Below, piece after piece: positions 54,801 to 62,928 of a DNA stretch of 64,000 nucleotides. This DNA is from Planctomycetaceae bacterium (GTDB lineage: Bacteria; Planctomycetota; Planctomycetia; Planctomycetales; Planctomycetaceae): the NCBI GenBank assembly GCA_041398825.1, contig JAWKTX010000007.1, positions 310,001 through 374,000 of the forward strand. Direction: 5' to 3'. Positions within the stretch are counted from its first letter, which is position 1, and each line of letters begins with the position of its first letter. Below the pieces are notes generated by a model. It did not search any database, was not told the DNA's origin, and worked only from the letters and a program-made list of their open reading frames with translations. A program made the position numbers and the translations under genes.

Positions 54801-57800
54801 CGCGAGTGGATCCACGAACTTCGGGTTCGACAAGAAGATTCCCCTGATCTCCATCAATCGCCCCAGCCTCATCAATGGAGCAATGGTGATGGACGGCGAA
54901 ATCGAACTGGCGGGCTCCAGTGCGATCGCCGGATTGTTTGACGCCCTGAAGGACTCGGAAGATGAGCTCACAAAAGCAAAGGCTGACCGTGAGCGAGCTG
55001 AAAAACAGCTCGCAGAAGCCACGACCGATCAGCAACGCGCGGCCGCACGAGCCGCGATCGACGATGCCGAAACCAGAAGGACTGAGGCAGAGAACAGCCA
55101 AAGAGAAGCCCGTAGCAACCAGAAATCGGCTGGCACGAGCTTCGGGTCAGCAAAATCGCTGATCGGATTCGAACTCGGCGAAGCGGACGGCAGTCTGCTG
55201 GGCCTTCAGGGAACTCTGTCAGTGGGACTCGGTGGAAGTTCGGGTGGAGTCGGAGCAGAAATCGGAAAAGATCTGGGTACTCTTGCAATCACGATTCCCG
55301 ATGTAGCGCTCGTGTCAAACACTCTCGAAAGCGCCCGCGGAACTTTGCTGGCAACGACGAACAACTTTGTTAACGGTTCGGAACAGGATCTCAAACGACA
55401 GATCGCTGAGATGAACATTGATCTGGGCGCGCTGACGGGAATTGGCGGTGTGACCAATTTGTCCCTCGGCCCGATCGGTGTTGAGTTCCAGACGGTGTCC
55501 TATCTCATACGTCCGACACTCAGCGTGAACCAGACGATCTCAACCAGTCCGTACATCAAACAACTTCAGGCGACTTTTTCACCTGGGACGAAAGTGAGCG
55601 TGAACGGCACGCAGCGAACGGCCAACGGTGGGCCGGTTACATATCTTCCCAGCGACCAGCTCGAAGTCATCCCGGCCGTCCCCGGTCAGCAGATAACGGT
55701 CACGCCGACGGCTGTTCTGGGGTCGCGGCTGTCCAACAAGATCGGATTGGATGCACAACTGAAGGGCGTCTTTGAAGCGTTATCATTCGAACTGGACTTT
55801 GCTGGGGAAACTCTGATCGATGTCGGCCCGTTATTCGAACATGAACACAACCTAGGTGGTTTTGATCTCGGGACCATCTTCGATCGCACTTTCGACCTTC
55901 CCGATCGCACGATAACCCTCCCATCATTCGTACTGGGCACTGCGGCAAGCAACCCGGGTGTGGCGCCGGGGAATCCGCTGTCCGCCAACCAGCCGCAAAC
56001 CTTCACTCCGTCTTCGACCGGCTCTCAGGGGATCGTCTACACGTCTGCGACAATGATGCAGGAAAACGAAGTTCTGTACCGGTCACTGGACCTGCAGTTT
56101 TCCGGCAACACAGTGAATGGCATTGGCGTCCTGGAAGAGGACCTGGTTGTCGATACTTTTGACAGCAGCGGAAATGTCAACGCGACCATTCCACTGACAC
56201 CTGGTTTGCTTCTGGACATATCGCCAGGAACACATTTCCGAGTTCGCCCCTACTCCACGGACAAGCTGGTCGACAGCACCGAAGCGATGGTAGCGCTACG
56301 GTTCACAAATCCCAGCGCAGCTGTGACGATGACGGCGACTCCCGGTGATTCTGTTTCTGTTCGCTTCACTCCACCCGAAAATGAAATACGAACGGAAATC
56401 ATCAATCGGCAGGAAGTAAACGCCAACAATGCTGCGTTTGAACAAAACACCGGCCTGGATGTTGATGGAAACGGACTGGCCGATGCAACCAGCGATGGAT
56501 TAATGCTGCTGCGATTCATCGCAGGATTGCGAGGTCAGGATCTCATTAACGGTGCCCTTGCCTCAAACGCCACGCGTACCTCCGCCGAACAAATTGAAAA
56601 CTATATCGACACAGTCCTGCTGGACATCGGCAACAACCGCCTGGACGTCGACGACAATGGGCTTGTGGAACCGACATCCGACGGCAGGCTGATTGTCCGA
56701 TATCTGGCCGGCATGACTGGCGACTCGCTGATCAACGGAGCAATTGGGGCCGGTGCATCCCGTACTGCCCCCTCTGACATTTCTGCGTTTCTTCGCAATG
56801 TGACCGCCAACGTCAGCAATACAACGCAATTCGACACAACAGACCAGAACAGGAAACTGCGAGACGCAGCAGAATCATCCGCGCCACATGATCCCAATGT
56901 CGTACCAGGATCAACGCCGTGGGCAGCGATGGAATCGACAAACGGAACTTATACCCTGGCAAGTGCCGGGGGGATCGTTCCGGCAAAAACCTGGTTCCTG
57001 AAAGATACCGCAACATCCACGAATCGGGCTGCGTGGCAGCCACTTGGTACGGTCGTCGTCGGGGATTCAGATCGCATTCTTCCGCTCGCTACCAGTAACA
57101 TGACGGACTCTGCCACGCGTGACGCCTACGCCGCGCGACTGGTTGTCGAGTCGTCCACGGCAACGTTGGGAATCGACGCGCCACTATTTCTGAAACTGCC
57201 GGACGCAGGCGGACATACAATTACGGCAATCGGAGCAACGAGGATTTCCAGAATCATGATTCCTCACGACGTGCGAGGCAATGCCAGCCACGGGGACATG
57301 ATTGACGTTTTCGTTCCGGCTACCGGGAGTTGGTATACTGCGACAATGGACTCTGTTCTGGAGTTTCCAATACCCGTTCAGCAGTTCCAAATCTATCCCC
57401 GCGCACTTCCCGCACGTTCCGTCGGTTCCAATCGTGAAGTATCCGGTGACCTGGCACTTCGAATCGGCATTCTCCTTGAGAATACCTCAACCACATCTCA
57501 GGTCACAGTATCGTCGCTTGGCGGTGGCCCCGGAACAATATTGACGTCACCATCATCTGTGAACGTAACCGGGACGTCGAACATCACAGTCTCCCGCAAC
57601 GCGACAACTTATCAGGTCGCGCGCAATGGCACGGCCGTGCTGACCGGCATTGAAGGCGCGGCCATCGATGCTGTCACAATCCAGGGCAACGAAGGCGCTG
57701 CAGAAACGATCCGACTGACACTGAATACGACAGGCGGACCTGCAGCGTTGCCTCTGAGAATCAACGGAGGGGGAGAAACAGCGACGTCCGCGAGAGACAT

Positions 57801-60800
57801 TCTGGAACTGACTGGGTCCGGCATCGTGCTCGACCTGACAGGTCAGCACGTCATCACTGGAATCGAACTTGTCGATCTCAACGGCTCCGGAGGCAACACG
57901 CTGAAAGCGAATCTGAAGACGATTCAGGATAACACCGGCACCAATCGAACGCTGATCGTTCGCGGTGGAGCGGACGATGTCGTTCAGTTCGGTTCAGAAG
58001 ACTTCTTTGCCACCAGCGACGGCTGGCACATCGTTGGCACAGAGACCATCGATGGCATTGTTCATGATGTCTATCGACTCAGCAGAACGGTCAAAGGCAG
58101 CCAGCGAACTGAAGATGCCGAAGTGAAAATTCAGCAGGGTGTCCAAGTGTCGGAATTCGCGAGTTCTTCGTTCACGCCATCGTTGATCGCCACTTTGCCG
58201 GTCCCCGGCATGTCATCCGTCACAGGTCCCGTTCAATCGTTGGCGCCCACCGTCAACAGGATCGAACCCGGGCAAAATGCGGCATTCTCCGTTGACCTCA
58301 ATTACTCGCAGGTGACTCAGTCCGCTTCGGACCCGTCGACCTTTGTGGCCCGTGTCCACTACGACTCCAGTCAGGTCAGATTCCTGCAGATGTCGTCACT
58401 CTTCAACGACGGTTTTGTAGGGCTGCAGGACGGCCCGGAAACCATCTCGGATGCCGACCCAACAACTAACCGCACGGTCACACTCGTCTGGGCCAGCGAC
58501 TCGGCTCCGTGGGCAGTCGGAAACCTGAATCGACTGCTGGGTTCGGTGAACTTTTCCACAACCGCCGGGTTTAGCGGCAGCGTCATTCGGTTGTCGGGGA
58601 CCACTGCTCAGGATTATCAGTACGGCGTTTCCAGTCAGGTCACCGTGGCGATGGATCGGCCGTTTCTGCAAAGTCCAGCTGGAGCGATAGAAGACACCTT
58701 CCCTGAATTCCGATGGCATGACATACCCCTGGCCACAGGGTATGACCTGTTTGTGGAGGACCTTAGCCAGGGACGGCTGACTGTCATTGACATTCCCGTG
58801 ACTGGAACGTCGTACGTTCATTCACAGCCATTAGCAATTGGCAGGTACCGTGCGTGGACTCGGGCAACGCTGCCTGACGGGGCTAAGACCAATTGGACAC
58901 CGATCAGTTTCCAGGTGAACTCGCAAGCCAGCCTGCATTCACTGGACGTATTCTCTCAGTCACTGACGCCCACGATTTTCTGGGACGCGCTGCCGGGTGC
59001 CGTACGTTACGACATTTGGGTCGACAATACCACAACCGGAAGCACACAGGTCATCCGGGAAACAAATGTCACAGGCACTTCTTTCACCCCAACGTCAGCG
59101 CTCAGCATTGGAAATCACCGCATCTGGGTGCGTGGCATAGCTGCAGATGGATACCCCGGTCGCTGGTCGTCCGCCGTCGACACGTATGTCGGCACGCAAC
59201 TAACAGCACCGGAGGCGCATACACTTAATCCGCGACCGACGTTCACTTGGACATCGGTGCCAGGTGCAACGTCGTTTCAGTTGTGGGTTCAGGCAGGCAG
59301 GACTGTGGCATTGAACGTATCGGGACTGACACAAACTTCGTTCACTCCGACTCAGGATCTGCCGAAAGGAGATTACACGTGGTGGGTGCGACCTTTCCTG
59401 GCAAACGGTAAGGCAACGCCCTGGAGTCAAAGTCGAAACGTTGGAATTGTCGACCGCCCCCTGATCTTCAGTCCGCATGCGCTAACGCTCGACTCCACTC
59501 CGACGTTTACCTGGAGCGCGCTCGAGACACCAAAATACGAGCTGTGGGTGAATCGAATCGGTGGACCTCAGCGAGTCATTCATCAAACATCACTCACCAC
59601 AAACAGCTTTACACCCGGCATTCCACTGACCAATGGCAATTACCGGGCCTGGGTACGCACGATTGCCAGCGATGGAACGCCCGGCATCTGGAGCAAACCC
59701 CTGGATTTTCAAATGGACTTCCGACAGGGTCCGGTGGTTGTCGGTCCGGCTGGCATCGTGACTGATCCGACTCCGGAATTCGCGTGGCGCGCCATTGATC
59801 ATGTCAACTATTACGATCTGTGGGTCAACAATCTCAGCACCGGCACACAACAAATCATACGGGTGAAAGACATCCCGCACGTCACTGGCGAATCCGAAAT
59901 CTCATACCAGAGCAGAGTCAATCTGTTCCCAGGACAATATCGATGGTGGGTGCGAGCAAGGTCAGAGGATGGTTCGTTCAGCGCATGGAGCGCGCCGACC
60001 GACTTCTCTGTGCCTGTGCCAGTAGTTTCCGGCCCGGCCGGTACAATTACGGACGCATTTCCTGTGTTTCAATGGGATGGTGCCGATCAATTCGCAACCT
60101 ACGAACTTTGGGTTAACAACATTTCGTCCGGCACGTCTCGTATCCTGAACGTAACCGGCATCAGCGGCAGGTCGTATCAATCCGCCCTGCCGCTCGAAGT
60201 TGGCAGCTTTCGCTTTTGGGTGCGGGGATTCGATGCAGCTGGAAACTCTTCTCAGTGGAGCAGTCCGGGGACCTTCACGAATGACTTTGCCGACTCATCC
60301 GCACCCGCCCTGTTGACACCTGCCGGAAACTCGTCCAGCGCCAGTCCAACATTCACATGGACAGCTGTTTCTGACTCGATTCGCTACGAATTACTCGTGA
60401 AACTCCTCAACAGCAGCGATCAACCAACTGTCATTCATTTCGACAAGGGCAGATCCACATCTTTCACCGATGCGACAGCGCTGGCTGCAAATCAATCTTA
60501 TCGCTGGTGGATTCGCAGCATCGGTCCAAACAATGTGCCAGGTGCCTGGAGTCAGCCCATGAACTTCAGAATTGTTGCCGACAGTCGGGAAAAAAAGGGC
60601 CTGCCTGGACTATCCCCCACAATTGAGTTGCAGCACGAATTGACCATGTTTGCTGTGTCGCATGCGCCAGCCCTCCCCAGTGCAGAATCTTCACCAGAAT
60701 CAGCAGCCGTTCCACTCTGCAACGACACTGCAGCCAGCGGTGAGTCTCTTCCCGAACAGGAACCTGAGGTCAGTGGTCCGCCGGAGGTAACGTTGATTGA

Positions 60801-60897
60801 TCAGGTCATGCAATTATGGTCGGGTGATTATGGTCTTCCAATCGACGAGATGCAGTCGGACGATTCGCCAATCATGAATTCACCGCAATCCGTCTGA
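51892..60897 (+). CDS. Giant surface protein with PMP-like repeats, coiled coil, dockerin- and cohesin-like segments and seven Fn3-like repeats
   Basis: 3001 residues from the ATG at 51892. ATG 51850 and TTG 51796 are also open, but 51892 puts the SELRLLLSS motif at about residue 50, as in the first giant protein. After a Ser/Asn-rich region comes GPGQMTLREALLYADLRPGH (about 285), the phrase that opens planctomycete PMP-type repeats, then several GGAIYN repeats (about 420-690). A charged coiled coil (about 1017-1083) interrupts a beta-rich region. Dockerin-like Ca loops lie near 1522-1547 and 1584-1609 (DVDGNGLADATSDGLMLLRF and DVDDNGLVEPTSDGRLIVRY). A cohesin-like segment is at about 2123-2252 (FVARVHYDSSQVRFLQ). 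Seven repeats of about 90 residues follow (2258-2898), each with PxFxW, Y-LWV, YRxWVR and WS. It probably sits on or outside the cell; no enzyme is seen. Confidence 0.82.
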   Translation: MLLHRFLSRMKPSQHLSRTRNQRRRTRTRSELAGTALAGTTEVSELRLLLSSVPVDLSPWFNTDGIANRSAGVDDLGSGNGVDASGGLLVTDSYAFNQSPDGNGLPDNGLIPANTHHPEIQLAYRNSNNGNNLLRMDNPSGTSSVTIDVPDGRYFQLDLAGFATEGSSPLVVALDYATGSTTFLQTTARDWFDEVTDGVVDQNAVQYNLINGMDRYDGFINSQFQNANDPALFGFRFSVDPARTLTSVHVEFEKSDDAHTFNLLGMTLQEIPTGDTLVVDSTEDGIDGKIGPGQMTLREALLYADLRPGHDTIVFAPPEFDANGFISYRPESGPFVIQSDVTIIGNGRSKTLISGFGGLHSLFQIGTEGVAAQQVHVTMQGLTLRNNSAPVRGGGIQNFGTTILKDVALTDLYAYDPVITVPKGGAIYNDGDLTLSNVTMEHNSVSSAYNSLIKSRGYGGAIYNAGQVTIELDSILRKNEARFGGAIYNAGNSLLIVRDSYLGENTAHQSGGAVSAASGSSVQIKRTRIVDNRATNEATATSIPYVSAGAIALKGASLEIDESLVQGNHAEGDAVSATGVIAVGGAIDNEDGSITINRSTFSSNNADTHNRDGNAPFAYGGAIRNSSTSAGTSTLTIRNSTFAYNGANSFLGTDEFGGGVFNADSSILNVFDSTFYENAAGQGGVGTNIWNGGQASISNTILKSDGVNVANRNNGTIAGQYSAFTSPADGFNNGQSGNILVPPNFTLGPLQDNGGSVPTMAPLPDSVTIDNGMSSRFTDQRNLPVQAQNSGGSGIHDIGAVEVQEILASGWDAAITGQSQFGSGDAAVFGFGFDDGQPDSNGDGRSDLSGVQKAPEFLGFNFNPDRFTVGGIEEGLLGDRYGAELTADVDGRFGLEYGFYANAGSVDISQSGQFGFGVQTAADGSSYSLVPSFSFEEGSLYAISPRFGAYADLVLEFNADLSAEAAFVFSASGSTNFGFDKKIPLISINRPSLINGAMVMDGEIELAGSSAIAGLFDALKDSEDELTKAKADRERAEKQLAEATTDQQRAAARAAIDDAETRRTEAENSQREARSNQKSAGTSFGSAKSLIGFELGEADGSLLGLQGTLSVGLGGSSGGVGAEIGKDLGTLAITIPDVALVSNTLESARGTLLATTNNFVNGSEQDLKRQIAEMNIDLGALTGIGGVTNLSLGPIGVEFQTVSYLIRPTLSVNQTISTSPYIKQLQATFSPGTKVSVNGTQRTANGGPVTYLPSDQLEVIPAVPGQQITVTPTAVLGSRLSNKIGLDAQLKGVFEALSFELDFAGETLIDVGPLFEHEHNLGGFDLGTIFDRTFDLPDRTITLPSFVLGTAASNPGVAPGNPLSANQPQTFTPSSTGSQGIVYTSATMMQENEVLYRSLDLQFSGNTVNGIGVLEEDLVVDTFDSSGNVNATIPLTPGLLLDISPGTHFRVRPYSTDKLVDSTEAMVALRFTNPSAAVTMTATPGDSVSVRFTPPENEIRTEIINRQEVNANNAAFEQNTGLDVDGNGLADATSDGLMLLRFIAGLRGQDLINGALASNATRTSAEQIENYIDTVLLDIGNNRLDVDDNGLVEPTSDGRLIVRYLAGMTGDSLINGAIGAGASRTAPSDISAFLRNVTANVSNTTQFDTTDQNRKLRDAAESSAPHDPNVVPGSTPWAAMESTNGTYTLASAGGIVPAKTWFLKDTATSTNRAAWQPLGTVVVGDSDRILPLATSNMTDSATRDAYAARLVVESSTATLGIDAPLFLKLPDAGGHTITAIGATRISRIMIPHDVRGNASHGDMIDVFVPATGSWYTATMDSVLEFPIPVQQFQIYPRALPARSVGSNREVSGDLALRIGILLENTSTTSQVTVSSLGGGPGTILTSPSSVNVTGTSNITVSRNATTYQVARNGTAVLTGIEGAAIDAVTIQGNEGAAETIRLTLNTTGGPAALPLRINGGGETATSARDILELTGSGIVLDLTGQHVITGIELVDLNGSGGNTLKANLKTIQDNTGTNRTLIVRGGADDVVQFGSEDFFATSDGWHIVGTETIDGIVHDVYRLSRTVKGSQRTEDAEVKIQQGVQVSEFASSSFTPSLIATLPVPGMSSVTGPVQSLAPTVNRIEPGQNAAFSVDLNYSQVTQSASDPSTFVARVHYDSSQVRFLQMSSLFNDGFVGLQDGPETISDADPTTNRTVTLVWASDSAPWAVGNLNRLLGSVNFSTTAGFSGSVIRLSGTTAQDYQYGVSSQVTVAMDRPFLQSPAGAIEDTFPEFRWHDIPLATGYDLFVEDLSQGRLTVIDIPVTGTSYVHSQPLAIGRYRAWTRATLPDGAKTNWTPISFQVNSQASLHSLDVFSQSLTPTIFWDALPGAVRYDIWVDNTTTGSTQVIRETNVTGTSFTPTSALSIGNHRIWVRGIAADGYPGRWSSAVDTYVGTQLTAPEAHTLNPRPTFTWTSVPGATSFQLWVQAGRTVALNVSGLTQTSFTPTQDLPKGDYTWWVRPFLANGKATPWSQSRNVGIVDRPLIFSPHALTLDSTPTFTWSALETPKYELWVNRIGGPQRVIHQTSLTTNSFTPGIPLTNGNYRAWVRTIASDGTPGIWSKPLDFQMDFRQGPVVVGPAGIVTDPTPEFAWRAIDHVNYYDLWVNNLSTGTQQIIRVKDIPHVTGESEISYQSRVNLFPGQYRWWVRARSEDGSFSAWSAPTDFSVPVPVVSGPAGTITDAFPVFQWDGADQFATYELWVNNISSGTSRILNVTGISGRSYQSALPLEVGSFRFWVRGFDAAGNSSQWSSPGTFTNDFADSSAPALLTPAGNSSSASPTFTWTAVSDSIRYELLVKLLNSSDQPTVIHFDKGRSTSFTDATALAANQSYRWWIRSIGPNNVPGAWSQPMNFRIVADSREKKGLPGLSPTIELQHELTMFAVSHAPALPSAESSPESAAVPLCNDTAASGESLPEQEPEVSGPPEVTLIDQVMQLWSGDYGLPIDEMQSDDSPIMNSPQSV

Positions 60898-60926
60898 CCA
60901 AAAGGCCTCGAACATCGCTGCGGGCT

Positions 60927-61292
60927 CTATGAGCGAAGTTCGATTGGCAACTGGTCGATTTTCGCAGCCAGAACGAAATCGTTGAGTGAAAGTCCGCCGA
61001 TCGCATGTGTCCAGATTTCGATCGATAGGTTGCGGTATCCAGCCAGGTGAATATCGGGATGATGCCCTTCTTCCTCTGCCAGCTGAGCGACCTCGTTCAG
61101 GAACCGCATCCCCGCAGCGAAGTTCTTAACAACCCACGATTTGCTGATGCGGTCAGGCTTTGCATGGGTCGTCCATCCGCTGATCATCGCCAGCTGCGGA
61201 CTAATCTCCGAAGGAGTGAGTTTTGGGATTCCGCCTTCGCATGGAACGCATTTTAAAGCTCGAAGTTGATCAATGTCACATGGCTGCTGCAT
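60927..61292 (-). CDS. phhB: Pterin-4a-carbinolamine dehydratase
   Basis: 121 residues. Dehydrates 4a-hydroxytetrahydropterin to recycle the cofactor of aromatic amino-acid hydroxylases; related proteins also serve other roles. Visible motifs: AGMRFLNEVAQLAEEEGHHP with His77-His78 followed by Asp80, and the second set IEIWTHAIGGLSLNDFVLA (His96, Asp105), the catalytic residues of the family. It ends 29 bp from the convergent giant gene. No phenylalanine hydroxylase is seen nearby. Confidence 0.95.
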   Translation of the reverse strand: MQQPCDIDQLRALKCVPCEGGIPKLTPSEISPQLAMISGWTTHAKPDRISKSWVVKNFAAGMRFLNEVAQLAEEEGHHPDIHLAGYRNLSIEIWTHAIGGLSLNDFVLAAKIDQLPIELRS

Positions 61293-61445
61293 GATGTCTC
61301 TGCTTTGCTGTGGATTGCTTGAAGAATCGGGACAGAACAGGCGGGTGCTTCGTGATAAGCTGTCTGCGGGCTGGTTCGAATTCCTGCGGATTTGCCTGCA
61401 AACGAAGCCACTGATCAGGATGATACGAAACAGCGAAACAACCCA

Positions 61446-62723
61446 CTAACGTGCAATACGTTCGATAATCAGGGGAATCGGTTTGGCAACGTCGGTGATG
61501 GTGATTGCGGATAAGACCTGATCGTGAACACGACCGGGTTCTGTGGAAAACAAACGTACCAAAGGTTGATCTACTGAAACAGGATCACCGATTCGGACCA
61601 GCATCTCAAGTCCCACGGAGTGGTCGATTGCATCGCCCATTTTCTTTCGGCCGCCACCCATCGCGATGATGGCCAGACCAAGTTTTTCTGCATCGATCTC
61701 AGAAACGACGCCGTCACGTTGGCTAACAACATCGGACGCCGGGGCGACACTCAGAATGACATCCGGGTTGCCTCCCTGTGCAACGACCATCTGGCAATAC
61801 TTTTTCAGAGCCGATCCGTCGGCCAGCCGGGCTTCCAGCCTGCTGCGAGCCTCAGCTTCATCCTTAGCGATGCCTGTATCGATAAGCAGCTCGATTCCAA
61901 GCCGAATCGACAGTTCCCGTGTATCCTGGGGACCCTTATTCCGCAGAACCTCGAGACATTCCATGACTTCAACAGCGTTACCACACATGCGTCCCAAAGG
62001 CTGATTCATATCCGTCAGGAGAGCTGTAGTCCGAACACCCATACGATGGCCCGTTTCAACCAGTGACCTGGCAAGTTGAGAGGCCTGTTCCTGAGTCTTC
62101 ATGAACGCACCCGTACCAAATTTTACATCCAGTACCAAAGCGTTGGTCGATTCCGCAAGTTTCTTGCTCATGATGCTCGCCGTGATGAGCGGAATCGAAG
62201 GAACTGTGGCCGTGACATCTCGGAGTGCGTAGAGCCTGCGGTCTGCCGGTGCGAGTTCTGCAGAGGCGCCTGTGATGACGCAGCCGACCTCCTGCGTAAT
62301 CTGAGTTATCTCGTCCAGCGTCAGATGAGTGCGAAAGCCCGGTATGGCTTCCAGCTTGTCGAGCGTTCCGCCTGTTGGTCCAAGACCGCGGCCGGACAGC
62401 ATTGGTATTTGCACACCACATTCGGCCAGCAGTGGGGCAAGGATGATCGACGTCTTGTCTCCGATGCCACCCGTTGAGTGCTTATCCCCCCGCGGTATCC
62501 CATCATCGGGCCACTGAAGACGCGTGCCTGTGTTCAGCATTTCGAGTGTCAGAGTCGCCGTTTCACGGTCCGTCATACCGTTCAGGTAGATGGCCATCGC
62601 CATCGCTGACATCTGGTAGTCGGGGATGTCACCTCCTGCAAATCCCTGAATAAAGAAAGCGATCTCTCGATCTGACAACTCGTGTTTATCGCGCTTCGCG
62701 GCAATTAATGAGGCTGGCAGCAA
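61446..62723 (-). CDS. deoA: Thymidine/pyrimidine-nucleoside phosphorylase
   Basis: 425 residues from a TTG at 62723; a stop lies five codons upstream and the first residues (LPASLIAAKRDKHELSD) align well with the family's N-terminus, so TTG is the likely start. It phosphorolyses thymidine (or uridine/thymidine) to base and deoxyribose-1-phosphate. Signatures: phosphate-binding KHSTGGIGDKTS (about 81-92), the family motif LSGRGLGPTGGTLDKLEAIP (109-128), and the C-terminal DHSVGLEMLVRIGDPV barrel-sandwich domain. Whether it is DeoA or the broader Pdp type cannot be told. No other deo gene is adjacent. Confidence 0.93.
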   Translation of the reverse strand: MLPASLIAAKRDKHELSDREIAFFIQGFAGGDIPDYQMSAMAMAIYLNGMTDRETATLTLEMLNTGTRLQWPDDGIPRGDKHSTGGIGDKTSIILAPLLAECGVQIPMLSGRGLGPTGGTLDKLEAIPGFRTHLTLDEITQITQEVGCVITGASAELAPADRRLYALRDVTATVPSIPLITASIMSKKLAESTNALVLDVKFGTGAFMKTQEQASQLARSLVETGHRMGVRTTALLTDMNQPLGRMCGNAVEVMECLEVLRNKGPQDTRELSIRLGIELLIDTGIAKDEAEARSRLEARLADGSALKKYCQMVVAQGGNPDVILSVAPASDVVSQRDGVVSEIDAEKLGLAIIAMGGGRKKMGDAIDHSVGLEMLVRIGDPVSVDQPLVRLFSTEPGRVHDQVLSAITITDVAKPIPLIIERIAR

Positions 62724-62799
62724 TGGGAGTTTCCGTCAAGAGAACGGTGAATCAGGACTCTGACAAATGGTCCTCGATCATGGATCAGATCGTTCAGAA

Positions 62800-62928
62800 T
62801 CAGTTGGCAGGGACCGTGTTGATATCTGCGGGACGAAACCGAATTCTGTTGCCAAACGCGCTGAAGTCCAGCATCTGGCCTTTTTGCACTTCCAGTCGCA
62901 TTGACTGCATCGGAATACGGTAACTCAT
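62800..62928 (-). CDS. Small gene coupled to the PQQ-propeller protein (42 residues)
   Basis: The ATG at 62928 overlaps the TGA of the upstream gene (ATGA), and the frame runs to TGA at 62802-62800. The protein begins MSYRIPMQSMRLEVQKGQML, contains FGNRIRFRPADI and ends TVPAN. It is soluble, with a net basic charge. ATGA coupling, typical codon use and absence of other uses of this stretch support it. I do not recognise a family; an RNA- or ribosome-associated role is no more than a guess. Confidence 0.6.
   Translation of the reverse strand: MSYRIPMQSMRLEVQKGQMLDFSAFGNRIRFRPADINTVPAN

Noticed and set aside
54130..55101. 323-residue minus-strand ORF inside the second giant gene
   Set aside because: Antisense shadow; the plus-strand frame has clear domains throughout this part.
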